Source of the DNA: Deinococcus humi | GTDB taxonomy: Bacteria > Deinococcota > Deinococci > Deinococcales > Deinococcaceae | Assembly: GCF_014201875.1 (NCBI RefSeq) | Contig: NZ_JACHFL010000008.1 | Location: forward strand, 62,001-126,000 | DNA length: 64,000 nt | Direction: 5' to 3' | Shown here: in pieces, positions 1 through 8,149 of the stretch | How the letters are laid out: each line of letters starts with the position of its first letter | How positions within the stretch are numbered: the first letter of the stretch is position 1 | The notes under the pieces: generated by a model | Database searches by the model: none | Seen by the model: the letters and a program-made list of their open reading frames with translations, nothing else | What the model was told of the DNA's origin: nothing | Translations under genes and position numbers: made by a program

Positions 1-121
1 CTTCGCCTCCATTCCAGAGGGTGCGCGGGCCTGCGAACAACCCGGTGCGGGTCTCGTACAGGTGCGCGAAGGGGTTGGCGGCTCCTTGAGCCTTTGTGCT
101 GGATTGCGGGCTTCCCGTCAT
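1..121 (-). CDS. Partial phage gene, N-terminal 40 residues
   Basis: An open frame starts with ATG at 121 on the minus strand (MTGSPQSSTKAQ...) and stays open to the left edge, so only its first 40 codons are visible. It follows a terminator at 152-182 and lies in the late-gene direction of the prophage. The residues seen are hydrophilic and show no known domain. A scaffold or other head protein would fit the position, but that is inference. No good ribosome binding site is visible. It could be a chance frame. Confidence 0.4.
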   Translation of the reverse strand, partial: MTGSPQSSTKAQGAANPFAHLYETRTGLFAGPRTLWNGGE

Positions 122-151
122 TGGTCAAGCATGAATTCCGTGCTGACACCC

Positions 152-182
152 CAAACAAAAGAAACCCCGCTCTGCGCGGGGC
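152..182 (-). terminator. Rho-independent terminator in phage late operon
   Basis: On the minus strand a 6-bp G/C stem (arms 165-170 and 176-181, 5-nt loop) is followed by TTTCTTTTGTTT. It lies 18 bases past the stop of the 68-residue gene, so it should end or attenuate transcription between that gene and the partial gene at the left edge. Confidence 0.75.
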
Positions 183-199
183 GTAACTCCTACGCTGGA

Positions 200-406
200 T
201 CAGTCGTTTTCAACCACAACATCTCGAATCAGGGTGATGTCGATGCTATCAACCCCCAAGCCATCACTTATGACAACTGGCAAGATGTTCGGGCCGGGTT
301 GCTCTTGGAATTGCCTGAACAGCCCTTCAACCTGTTGGCACTCTTCTTGCGATCCAGTGCGCTCAACAACACTGCCATTGCGTAGAAATACCTTCAATGT
401 CGCCAT
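200..406 (-). CDS. Small phage protein of unknown function (68 aa)
   Basis: This 68-residue acidic protein starts MATLKVFLRNGS and ends VVVEND. No domain is recognised. It is in the same direction as, and 9 bases downstream of, the preceding small gene, and is followed by a terminator, so it is the last gene of a transcription segment. The N-terminal half looks like a short beta hairpin, the middle like a helix (EECQQVEGLFRQFQ). A minor structural or regulatory role is possible but unsupported. Confidence 0.5.
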   Translation of the reverse strand: MATLKVFLRNGSVVERTGSQEECQQVEGLFRQFQEQPGPNILPVVISDGLGVDSIDITLIRDVVVEND

Positions 407-415
407 CTCTGCACT

Positions 416-628
416 TTACCGCTTGATCTTGATGATCACGCCTTCCTGGAACCTCGGTACGCTGCCCACGAACGGCTCCTTGTGCAGGCCGAGCTCGATC
501 AGGTAGAAGGGCTCCTCAATCCAGCGCCGCGGCGTGGCCTCTTTCGGCGCAGGTACCTTCTTGGGTGGCGTCTGAAGTTCGAGCAGCTTGGCGGCCTTGG
601 CTTTGCGCTGCTGGCGACGGGTGGACAT
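416..628 (-). CDS. Small basic phage protein (70 aa)
   Basis: I chose the ATG at 628 (MSTRRQQRKAKAAKLLEL); the frame is open further upstream but there overlaps the head morphogenesis gene. The N-terminal third is very basic with a helical stretch, followed by a proline-rich linker and a more ordered C-terminal half ending IIKIKR. No family is recognised. The position directly after the Mu-F-like head gene suggests a small late protein. Confidence 0.5.
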   Translation of the reverse strand: MSTRRQQRKAKAAKLLELQTPPKKVPAPKEATPRRWIEEPFYLIELGLHKEPFVGSVPRFQEGVIIKIKR

Positions 629-645
629 GGTGCAGCCAGCATGGG

Positions 646-1398
646 TCAGGGGCTGACAGGCGGCGGCGCAGCGATGCACCGGCACCTCACCGCCTGCCCA
701 GGTAGCTCGGGCGCACCCCGGAAGCTGTAGACCTGCCCGTCCCGCTCCTGATGCGCTTTACGCACGTCGCCGTCCCGCCGGCTCACCCACAGGAAGGACG
801 TGAAGCCGAGGTCCCGCATGCGCTTCTGGCTCGCCAGCTGGGCCACCGTGAGGGTCTGGTCCACCGCGATCAGCACCGCCCGTGAACGGTGCACCCCCAA
901 CCGCGCTTGTAACAGGTCCGCCACCTGCTCCGGATCCAGGCCACGTCGCGCCGCTTCCCGCATGGTGGCGGCCACGTCACCCATGAAGCGGTCTCCTTCT
1001 TTGGTCCAATACTTCCGCATGACCTGGCGCTGCCGGGTGACGGCCGCCCGCTGCAGCTCGCCCGAATCGTTGAACTTCAGCGCCGGGTTGGACAGTGCGG
1101 CCAAATCATCCGTGTTCAGCACCCGGTCACGCACGGCAGCGCGCAGCACTGGCCCCAGGTCAGCCGGGGGAATGCGGAGGGCACGAGTCGCCGTATCCAC
1201 CAGCGCCACAGCCTCACGGATCGCTTTTGGCCTCTGACTCTTTGGAAGGTTCAGCGCAGCCTTCAGCGCTTTCTCGGCGTCCACCAGGGCCACTTGCCGG
1301 AAATGGGTCAGCACCAAGCCCCTTGCGGCAGTCAGATGGGCATCCTGCTGACGCTCAGCCAGGGCCAGCAGGCGCCTGTGTGCTGGGGTCATGGCCAT
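646..1398 (-). CDS. Phage head morphogenesis protein (Mu F-like / SPP1 gp7-like)
   Basis: A 250-residue protein with the C-terminal signature of the Mu protein F / SPP1 gp7 family (PF04233): a stretch with QTLTVAQLASQ, then WVSRRDGDVRKAHQERDGQVYSF, then a Cys-containing end (AVRCRCIA). The family is a minor capsid component associated with the portal. It lies downstream of the portal in the usual order terminase-portal-head protein. The N-terminal half is helical. The length is typical of the short forms of the family. Confidence 0.85.
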   Translation of the reverse strand: MAMTPAHRRLLALAERQQDAHLTAARGLVLTHFRQVALVDAEKALKAALNLPKSQRPKAIREAVALVDTATRALRIPPADLGPVLRAAVRDRVLNTDDLAALSNPALKFNDSGELQRAAVTRQRQVMRKYWTKEGDRFMGDVAATMREAARRGLDPEQVADLLQARLGVHRSRAVLIAVDQTLTVAQLASQKRMRDLGFTSFLWVSRRDGDVRKAHQERDGQVYSFRGAPELPGQAVRCRCIAAPPPVSP

Positions 1399-1469
1399 GC
1401 TTCAAAACTAGGCGGCAAGATGACACGGCAAAGCCGCCCCGAAAGGCGGCCTGACCTTTTCCCCTGCCC

Positions 1470-1724
1470 CTACTCCACTCCAAACGGTTGAAACTCGTAA
1501 CCCTGTTGCAAAAACATGGCTGGCGGCCCTACAGGCAGCAGCACCGCCACCCTAGGGGCGAGATGATCTCTGACCCGCACGCGAATGTCGTCGGGAACCG
1601 TTGCCGCCGCAAGCAGCGCATGGGACTCCTGATCAGGATGGACAAATAGCCACCAGCCCGTCAGGGAAGGGAGAACCTCGTCAATGCCCCTTCGGAGCCA
1701 ATCGGTGTCGATCACGGCGCTCAT
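1470..1724 (-). CDS. Small phage protein between portal and head genes (84 aa)
   Basis: I chose the ATG at 1724 (MSAVIDTDWLRRGIDEVL), which avoids overlap with the portal stop at 1735. The protein has a helical start and a middle stretch (WWLFVHPDQESHALLAAATVPDDIRVRVRDHL) that looks like a small alpha/beta fold. No family is recognised. No clear ribosome binding site is seen, so translational coupling to the portal gene is likely. Confidence 0.5.
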   Translation of the reverse strand: MSAVIDTDWLRRGIDEVLPSLTGWWLFVHPDQESHALLAAATVPDDIRVRVRDHLAPRVAVLLPVGPPAMFLQQGYEFQPFGVE

Positions 1725-1734
1725 CGCCGCGAGT

Positions 1735-3486
1735 TTAGGGTTGCGCAGGATCTTCCGCCATGAGGTCAGTGGGGGGTATGGGGGCAGCCAGGTCCATGTC
1801 CCGCTGGGCTGCCACATCTGCCTCGGAGATGCCGAGCGCAGGCAGGGCCAGCATGAGCGCTTTCAGCACCACCCACTCTGGCGCACCCGCGTTGCTGATC
1901 ATCTCCACCAGATCAAGCGTGATGCCTTCAGATGCCAGCGCTGCTGATTCTGCGGCCTCATCGTCAATGCCCACGCGGGCGTACAGGCTCTCGCGGCTGA
2001 TGACGCCTGCCTTCCGCAGCTTCAAGGCCACATCAATCTCGGCGGGCGTCGGCTGGACTGCACTCAGCCGGGCCTGCGCGGTCACACGGAACTCTTCGGC
2101 CTCTTCCCTGCGCCCGGTGAAGTGCAGAGCCATCTGAAGCACCGTGTTCAGCAGCCAGCGCACCAGTTGTTCCAGCGCCATGCGGGTAGGTTCCAGGCTG
2201 CTGATGAAGTCGTTGACCGCCTGCTGCCGGCTGACCCCGGACGCGGAAGCATCCCCAGTGATCAGGACGTGCAGCTGGTTCGCCTCGTCCAAGATCATTT
2301 CCCTGGCCTTCTCGAACGCCTCAGAAAATACGGTAAACGCCGTCGGGTCCTTGTAGACGATGCTGGGCGTGGCGAACTGACCCGAAGGTTCAAGCGCGCC
2401 CGTCTCCGAATTCTTGGCGTACAAGCTGTGACCGGTCAGGAAGTTGGTCACGCCTGCGCCCACGTTGTACTTGCCCGGCACAAAGACCTTGCTGCCGTCC
2501 TGCATCGTCTGATAGCCGCCCGGCATCTGCCCGTTCAGGATGGTGCGCTCCAGGAAGCCACCCAGGTCCACGTTCCGGCTGCCCATGGTCAGGGTCTTGT
2601 TCGCCATCTTCAGCAGGCGACGCACGCTGTCCGTGATCAGCGGATCGAGCCGGATCTCGTAGATCAGCAGGTCCGGCACTGGGTAATCGACGGGCGGTTC
2701 AAGGTCCGTCCCACCATCTCCAATGAAGGGATGCACGCGGGTAGAGGTCTGGCCGTTCGCCTTCACGCGCTCCTGCAGCTCCCAGCGCGTCTTGCCCTGT
2801 TCCTCCTGGCGGGTGAAGTACGCGCCAGTCACATGGCCGTCCAGGTCACGGGTCACGCCAGCCTGATCCCAGGCAGGAGCATGGATGCTGATGCGCCGGG
2901 CCGCTTCACTCAGGGAGAGGCCAGCCGGAATCATGCGCTGCTCAATGCCCTGATCGTCTGTGATGGCGAGAGTGCTGTCCGCGTGAATGTACAAGCGCAC
3001 TGTGCCGTGGCCAAGGGCCAGCGCGGTATCCAGCGCCTTCTGGACGGCGAGCCACGCGCCGGAATCGTCCCACCAGTCGGTCAGGGCGCCAGAGTATTGC
3101 TCAATCCGGATCTGTTCCTCGCCTGTGGGTTTCTGGCCCTTCTTCAGCGGCCTGCGCGGCAACACCGTCCACAACGGCTCACGGCCTGCCACGCCCGAAC
3201 GGTGACGGCGCACGATGTCCCGCGCGAGGTTGCGAGAAACGAAGGTGCGCTCGATCTCGGCAGTAACGGTGGTCCGGTCTACCGAGTTGCCTGGCTGAGC
3301 TGCTGGAAACGGGCCGCCCCACCCCTGACCATCGGCCCAGAGATCGCCAGTCAGCAGGGATTGAGTCAGCTTCAGTGTCGCGTCCCCGCCTCGTTTCTGC
3401 TGCTGTTCTTTGGCCTTCCGGAGCAGCAGTGTCTCTGCGGGCAGGGCAGCCCCGACGGGCAGGACAATTCGGGACACGGCACTCAT
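1735..3486 (-). CDS. Phage portal protein
   Basis: A 583-residue protein downstream of the large terminase and upstream of the Mu-F-like head gene, the standard portal position. The length fits portals, and the sequence has portal-like features: a long central alpha/beta region (IYEIRLDPLITDSVRRLLKMANKTLTMGSRNVDLGG), a helical stretch rich in E/R/Q near residues 420-500 (QLHVLITGDASASGVSRQQAVNDF) and an Asp-rich C-terminus. It would form the dodecameric ring at one capsid vertex through which terminase pumps DNA. The exact portal subfamily is not certain. Confidence 0.8.
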   Translation of the reverse strand: MSAVSRIVLPVGAALPAETLLLRKAKEQQQKRGGDATLKLTQSLLTGDLWADGQGWGGPFPAAQPGNSVDRTTVTAEIERTFVSRNLARDIVRRHRSGVAGREPLWTVLPRRPLKKGQKPTGEEQIRIEQYSGALTDWWDDSGAWLAVQKALDTALALGHGTVRLYIHADSTLAITDDQGIEQRMIPAGLSLSEAARRISIHAPAWDQAGVTRDLDGHVTGAYFTRQEEQGKTRWELQERVKANGQTSTRVHPFIGDGGTDLEPPVDYPVPDLLIYEIRLDPLITDSVRRLLKMANKTLTMGSRNVDLGGFLERTILNGQMPGGYQTMQDGSKVFVPGKYNVGAGVTNFLTGHSLYAKNSETGALEPSGQFATPSIVYKDPTAFTVFSEAFEKAREMILDEANQLHVLITGDASASGVSRQQAVNDFISSLEPTRMALEQLVRWLLNTVLQMALHFTGRREEAEEFRVTAQARLSAVQPTPAEIDVALKLRKAGVISRESLYARVGIDDEAAESAALASEGITLDLVEMISNAGAPEWVVLKALMLALPALGISEADVAAQRDMDLAAPIPPTDLMAEDPAQP

Positions 3487-3677
3487 GGTCTACAGCGTGT
3501 CAGAGCGGGTGACACGCCCCTCGGACTACTCAGGGAGACACCACCCACGGATGCCGACGTCTACGGTATGCCCATTGAGGCACATAAGTGGCATTTTCGT
3601 AATCCTGGCTGTACGCCAGGGTGGATCCGTGCCGTGACCTCTTGGCGGCGGCCAGTCCTCCTCTTGGAACTCTTGAG

Positions 3678-3998
3678 TTAGGGTGCGCGACGACGCAGGT
3701 GAGGAGCAAGCCAACTCCAAAGTCCTACAGCGAGGAGGAGCACAACAACAACCAGCTCTATGTAGTCTAGGAGATCATCAGCAACCCAGTACAAAAACGG
3801 TTTCCAAGCGGGAACAAGCTCGGGAAGTACCAGGAACACCGCGAGGAAAGCAAAGATCATTGCGGCTGCACGTCCAACCTCTTGCCAAGAATCACGTTTG
3901 AGAACCTTTTTATAGACCAAGAGATAGGCGGTGAGAACGGCTACGCCGATCAATACATTTTGCACGGACGGCCCTAGCATGGTTCTAGGGTAAGCCAT
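3678..3998 (-). CDS. Small membrane protein inserted between terminase and portal (106 aa)
   Basis: Its start codon (ATG at 3998) directly abuts the stop of the large terminase. Three hydrophobic segments are visible (about residues 10-28, 44-62 and 78-97), with a basic tail (HLRRRAP). No family is recognised. A membrane protein is unusual between terminase and portal, where order is normally conserved; a holin-like, superinfection-exclusion or other moron role is possible, but nothing in the sequence decides this. Confidence 0.6.
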   Translation of the reverse strand: MAYPRTMLGPSVQNVLIGVAVLTAYLLVYKKVLKRDSWQEVGRAAAMIFAFLAVFLVLPELVPAWKPFLYWVADDLLDYIELVVVVLLLAVGLWSWLAPHLRRRAP

Positions 3999-5660
3999 TT
4001 AGTACGTGCTGCCGGCCTCTCCGAAACCCATAGAAACGGTCCCAGGATCGTAAACCTCAGCAGGCGCAGGCGCTGCAGGCGCGAACGCGTACATGATGAC
4101 CTCGGCCAGATCCGGCGAGGCTGACCCGTTTCCCTTCTTGTTCACCCTGATCTTGTCCGCCACGCCCGCCTTCTCGTAGGTGGCCTGAGACAGTTGGGCG
4201 CGCACCGCGCTCTCAAGGGGATGCCCACGCAACTCCGCGAGGCTGATGCACTCTTCGTCCGGGTGGTACTTGACCAGCGTCTCGCGTTCAAACGTCGTCT
4301 TGAAGCGCAGCCGCAGACGCCACCACAGCTCGGCGGCCAGGTTGGCAAAGCGTTCTTCAGCCCTGGCCTGTGCATCTGGGTAGACCGTGCTGCTGGGCTT
4401 GTGGCTGTTGGCAATGCCACGCACCGTGAAGGGCAATCCCTCCACCTTGGCCAGGGTGGCGGTCAGGGACGCGCCCACGCCCAGCTTGTCGTAGTTCAGT
4501 TCGGTGATGCCATCCGCCTGACCAGTTTCGATCAGGTCAGAGGCCCGGTGCAGGCCCTTGAACTGGCGCAGACTGGGCAGCACCACCGGCCCCTGCCGAG
4601 CGGCATATGCGCTCTTGTCCGCGCCGTCGTCGGCCACGTCCACCCCTGCCGCACCATCCGTCCCCCTGGGCAGCACCAGACGGAAGGCCGCCTCCACCCA
4701 CTTGGCCGGGATGACCACACCAGCCACACTGGCGGTGTAATCGATGTCCACCTCCTGCGCCAGGATCAGCGCATCCAGGTTGGCCTTCTGCTTTTCGTAC
4801 CAGGGAAAGGCGAGCTGCCCTCCTACATCCAGCGTGAAGTTCTTGTCCGGGTTGTCCTGCCAGCGCATCGTGAACACGCTGAAGCGGCCTGAGAAGCGCT
4901 CGGTGTAAAACACGTTGCCCACGCCGTTCGGGGTGCTGCCCTTGATCACGACGTTCGTGTTCTGACTGATGGCGGCGTTGACGCTCTCGGGGTTGTCCAC
5001 GAAGGCCCACTCGTCGAGCAGGTACATGGTGGTCCGGCCACCGCGCCCGATGTTGTCTCCAGCCTCGCCAGTCAGGCTGGCGCCATTGACCGGGTTGAGG
5101 ATCCGCATGTGGTTGTCATGCAGTTTGGGGCTGAAGCCTGCGGGCATCATCCAGCCGGGCAGGTGGCTGATCATGTCCCGGAACTTCCAGAACAGCGATT
5201 TAGGATCGCCCTTCCGATCCACATACTCTTCCTTGCGGCTGCCCACGCCCGCGGCAAATCCCGGAGTGAACAACCAGCGGTGCAGGAAGTAGGCCAGGAC
5301 CACGTAAGACATGCCCTCGTCCCGGCTCTTTTCCACCAGGCCGTGCGTCTGGGTGGACTCGCGCTCTTGGAGCCATAAGACCAGGCGTTCTTGCGTGGGC
5401 CGCAGCACGAAGGGCACCACAGGGGGCAGGTTGCGGCTGATGTTGCGGGGGTCATACGTCCACACCCAGTCGTTGATGAAGCTGAGCGGATCGGCGGCCA
5501 GCACCAGCAGCACCGCCCGCTGTCGTTCATGGTTGCCCTGCAGTTCCATGGCAAAGCGGGCGCGGCGCAGGATCTCGGCGTGATAGTCGCCCAGCTTGCG
5601 GGCCGCCTGTTCCTTGAGGGCCGCTTCGATCAGGGCAGGCTGAAGGTCTAGCGCGTCCAT
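3999..5660 (-). CDS. Phage terminase large subunit
   Basis: A 553-residue DNA-packaging motor. The ATPase half has a deviant Walker A (EKSRDEGMS, residues 110-118, the arginine-type P-loop of terminases) and a Walker B (MYLLDEW, about 212-218). The C-terminal half has the RNase H-like nuclease start GVDVADDGADKSA near residue 345. It overlaps the small subunit stop by 13 bases, as is usual for terS-terL. It would cut concatemeric DNA and drive it into the procapsid through the portal. Confidence 0.93.
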   Translation of the reverse strand: MDALDLQPALIEAALKEQAARKLGDYHAEILRRARFAMELQGNHERQRAVLLVLAADPLSFINDWVWTYDPRNISRNLPPVVPFVLRPTQERLVLWLQERESTQTHGLVEKSRDEGMSYVVLAYFLHRWLFTPGFAAGVGSRKEEYVDRKGDPKSLFWKFRDMISHLPGWMMPAGFSPKLHDNHMRILNPVNGASLTGEAGDNIGRGGRTTMYLLDEWAFVDNPESVNAAISQNTNVVIKGSTPNGVGNVFYTERFSGRFSVFTMRWQDNPDKNFTLDVGGQLAFPWYEKQKANLDALILAQEVDIDYTASVAGVVIPAKWVEAAFRLVLPRGTDGAAGVDVADDGADKSAYAARQGPVVLPSLRQFKGLHRASDLIETGQADGITELNYDKLGVGASLTATLAKVEGLPFTVRGIANSHKPSSTVYPDAQARAEERFANLAAELWWRLRLRFKTTFERETLVKYHPDEECISLAELRGHPLESAVRAQLSQATYEKAGVADKIRVNKKGNGSASPDLAEVIMYAFAPAAPAPAEVYDPGTVSMGFGEAGSTY

Positions 5661-6139
5661 GTCTTGTACAGCGCCATCAGTTCCTCGATGGATTTGCCTT
5701 CCAGGCTGAGCGCCGTCTCCTGCTGGATCGGGCCGCCCGCCTGGCCAGTCAGTTCATGACGCTCCACGAAATCTGCCTGCGCCTTGCCCAGCAGCTCGGA
5801 AGCTTTCAGGCGATCGGCGAAGCGTGGTGGCTCATCCCCCTGAGGCTCGCCGCGCATCACAGAGGTCCAGAATTGCTGTCGCTCTGCCCTACTGGCAATG
5901 CGTGACTGTTCGGCGGGTTGCGTCAGTGTCGCAACGTACCGCATCACTTCAGCATTTTTCAGCATCCGGTCTGATTGACTGCGCGCACTGTTCGGGGAAT
6001 ACCCCGCTGCAATCGCACTTTGCAGGGCGTTGCCAGATGCAGCGTAATGCTCAGCCCAGCGCCGTTGCCGTTCGTTCAGTGCCTTCTCGGGTGCCTGTGC
6101 TAGCCCCTTGGGCCGCGCTTCTCGCGCCTTGCGCGTCAT
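5648..6139 (-). CDS. Phage terminase small subunit
   Basis: A 163-residue protein with the Terminase_2-type N-terminal DNA-binding signature (ALNERQRRWAEHYAASGNALQSAIAAGYSPNSA, about residues 20-52) followed by a coiled-coil-like oligomerisation region and a short acidic tail (EELMALYKTW) that would contact the large subunit. It recognises the packaging site and loads the large subunit. It is followed immediately by terL. Upstream lies the aldo-keto reductase gene instead of further packaging genes. Confidence 0.88.
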   Translation of the reverse strand: MTRKAREARPKGLAQAPEKALNERQRRWAEHYAASGNALQSAIAAGYSPNSARSQSDRMLKNAEVMRYVATLTQPAEQSRIASRAERQQFWTSVMRGEPQGDEPPRFADRLKASELLGKAQADFVERHELTGQAGGPIQQETALSLEGKSIEELMALYKTWTR

Positions 6140-6341
6140 GGGGCCAGAATGCCGCCCAGGATGACACGCAAAGAACAGCCGCCTGGCGAGGGGCGACAGA
6201 TGGGCGAGGAGGTTGTTAAAAACGGCGTAGGTTGACGCCTATCTCAAGTGGCTGATGAACCGTAAGGACCATTCAGTACGTTGCCAGAACACTCCGCTTG
6301 GAGACGCTCCGTCTCTGTCCGATCGTTTGCCTTTGTTACCC

Positions 6342-7340
6342 TCAGGCCAGCAACTGCTCAATCCGACCTAGCTCTTCCTCACTGAAGTTCAGGTCTCTGA
6401 GCGCGCCCACAGCGTCGTCAATCTGCTCAGGACGGCTCGCGCCGACGAGAGCGGACGTGACTTCGGGGCGGCGCAGCACCCAGGCGAGCGCCATCTGTGC
6501 AAGGGTCTGCCCACGCTCTCCGGCAAGGTCGTTGAGCCCCCGAGTCCGGGCCAGCACCTCGTCGGTCACGTGTTCGGGGCGCAGGAACCGTCCAGAGGTC
6601 ACGGCACGTGAGTCAGCGGGGATGCCTCGCAGGTACTTGTCCGTCAGCAGGCCCTGTTGCAGCGGGCTAAACACGATGGACCCGATGCCTTCCTCTCGCA
6701 GCACGTCCAGCAATTCGGGCTCCACCCAGCGGTTGAGCATCGAGTAGCTTGGCTGGTGAATCAGGCAGGGCGTCCCCAGCTCGCGGAGCAGGCGGGCAGC
6801 CTCACGGGTCCCTTCCGGCTTGTAATTGCTGATGCCCACGTACAGTGCCCGCCCACTGCGAACGATATGGTCGAGGGCCGCCATCGTCTCCTCCATGGGC
6901 GTTTCGGGGTCAGGCCGGTGGTGGTAGAAGATGTCCACATAGTCCAGGCCCATCCGTTTCAGACTCTGATCCAGGCTTGAGACCAGGTATTTGCGCGATC
7001 CCCAGTTGCCGTACGGCCCTTCCCACATGTCGTATCCAGCCTTGCTCGAGATGATCAGCTCGTCGCGGTAGGGGCGAAAGTCTGCTGCCAGCACGCGCCC
7101 AAAGGTTTCCTCGGCACTCCCAGGCGGGGGCCCGTAGTTGTTGGCGAGGTCGAAGTGCGTGACGCCGAGGTCGAAGGCGCGGCGCAACATCGCGCGGGCG
7201 TTTTCCACACGGTCCACGCCACCGAAGTTGTGCCAGAGACCCAGCGAGATGGCCGGGAGCTTCAACCCACTGCGGCCTGTGCGGCGGTAGAGCATGGCGT
7301 CGTAACGGTCAGAACGGGCCTGGTAGGGATCGTGCAACAT
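6342..7340 (-). CDS. Aldo-keto reductase (YghZ-like) carried in the prophage
   Basis: A 332-residue NADPH-dependent reductase close in sequence to E. coli YghZ (L-glyceraldehyde 3-phosphate reductase). The (beta/alpha)8 active-site residues are present: Asp64 and Tyr69 in THFDLANNYG, Lys100 in SSKAG, and His in FYHHR. The C-terminal cofactor region (VTSALVGASRPEQ) is intact, and the C-terminus is slightly shorter than YghZ. A good ribosome site (AGGAG) precedes the ATG at 7340. It lies between DUF1064/small genes and terS on the same strand, so it is probably cargo acquired by the phage. The substrate here is unknown. Confidence 0.9.
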   Translation of the reverse strand: MLHDPYQARSDRYDAMLYRRTGRSGLKLPAISLGLWHNFGGVDRVENARAMLRRAFDLGVTHFDLANNYGPPPGSAEETFGRVLAADFRPYRDELIISSKAGYDMWEGPYGNWGSRKYLVSSLDQSLKRMGLDYVDIFYHHRPDPETPMEETMAALDHIVRSGRALYVGISNYKPEGTREAARLLRELGTPCLIHQPSYSMLNRWVEPELLDVLREEGIGSIVFSPLQQGLLTDKYLRGIPADSRAVTSGRFLRPEHVTDEVLARTRGLNDLAGERGQTLAQMALAWVLRRPEVTSALVGASRPEQIDDAVGALRDLNFSEEELGRIEQLLA

Positions 7341-7355
7341 GGGTGCTCCTGGGGA

Positions 7356-7403
7356 TTAAGCGGGACGGAAGTGAGGGCAAACTGTCCAACCGGCGCTCAG
7401 CAT
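7356..7403 (-). CDS. Possible 15-residue leader peptide before the aldo-keto reductase
   Basis: A short frame (MLSAGWTVCPHFRPA) starts at 7403 with a strong ribosome site (GAGGAGG) five bases upstream and ends 15 bases before the reductase ATG. A small palindrome (CCCTGA/TCAGGG) and a T-run lie just upstream. It could be a leader peptide or translational coupling element, or simply a decayed gene start. No comparative evidence is available. Confidence 0.25.
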   Translation of the reverse strand: MLSAGWTVCPHFRPA

Positions 7404-7539
7404 AAACGCCTCCTCGCTCCCTGAAGTCAGGGAAAGGACCACAGGAAAAAACGGACCTCTAACTGCATCACCCTCTGGCAGATGGGTCTTGCCTCAACTA
7501 CAGTCAGAGAGCGGATCAGCCATACCGGCAGCTGATCGC

Positions 7540-7791
7540 TCATGCTTCATCCCAAGCCAGCTCAGGCACCGGTATGGTCTCGCGCTCGCGCTGTTCGGAC
7601 AGCAACCCAGACTGATTACGCCGCCGAGGCTGGCCGCCCTCATCAAGCAACTCTTCCAGCGCAGCGATGCGTTCGGCTTGGGCCTGCAGTGTGTCCTGTG
7701 CCTCACGCAAGGTGGCCTTCTCTTCCTTGCTGGCCTCGCGGGCTTCCCGAAAGCGGTACAGGATTTCCAGCCTAGCGGTGAGGTCAGGCAT
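7540..7791 (-). CDS. Small coiled-coil phage protein (83 aa)
   Basis: I prefer the ATG at 7791 (MPDLTARLEILYRFREAREAS) over the GTG at 7800 because the 42-residue protein at 8745-8873 starts in the same way. Residues about 20-50 form a heptad-rich coiled coil (EKATLREAQDTLQAQAERIAALEELL). The tail (NQSGLLSEQRERETIPVPE) resembles the tail of the 200-residue protein at 8146-8748. It overlaps the DUF1064 gene by 8 bases. The function is unknown. Confidence 0.6.
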   Translation of the reverse strand: MPDLTARLEILYRFREAREASKEEKATLREAQDTLQAQAERIAALEELLDEGGQPRRRNQSGLLSEQRERETIPVPELAWDEA

Positions 7792-8149
7792 CCTGGCCAC
7801 CAGTCGTGGCGATCTCAGCCACCCAGGTCTTGCGCTTGAACGTCAGGGACCGCACCACCGCCCACGGGTACAGCACCTGGAGCTGGCGCATCTTGGCCCG
7901 GTACACGGCGGTTTCCATGCCTTTGGGGTCATCGAACGTGCAGGAGCCATCGGCCCAGAACACCAGGAAGTCGCAGACGTACCGCACGCTGCCGGGCAGG
8001 TGGAAGGGCACCTGCCGAAGGAAGCCCACCACCTCACCTGCCTTCATCAGCCCGGTCAGGTGATCGAAATAAGCGGCTTCCAGCTTCGAGTCGAACTTCT
8101 GGCCTCCGCGTTGACTGCGGACGGCGCTGAACTTGTGCCGGGCAGTCAT
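7784..8149 (-). CDS. DUF1064-family phage nuclease (putative junction resolvase)
   Basis: A 121-residue protein with the pattern of the DUF1064 family (PF06356): KFDSKLEAAYFDHL near residues 18-31, a beta strand with FLRQVPF, then YVCDFLVFWADGS and DDPKGMETAVYRAKMRQL. The E...D...(D)PKG residues match a PD-(D/E)xK nuclease core. Phage members are thought to resolve branched DNA before packaging. It overlaps the upstream gene by ATGA. Confidence 0.8.
   Translation of the reverse strand: MTARHKFSAVRSQRGGQKFDSKLEAAYFDHLTGLMKAGEVVGFLRQVPFHLPGSVRYVCDFLVFWADGSCTFDDPKGMETAVYRAKMRQLQVLYPWAVVRSLTFKRKTWVAEIATTGGQDA

Noticed and set aside
3526..3594. Short Cys-containing frame (MPLMCLNGHTVDVGIRGWC) before the portal gene
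   Set aside because: It is only 22 codons, lacks a ribosome site and has too few cysteines for a complete zinc finger.
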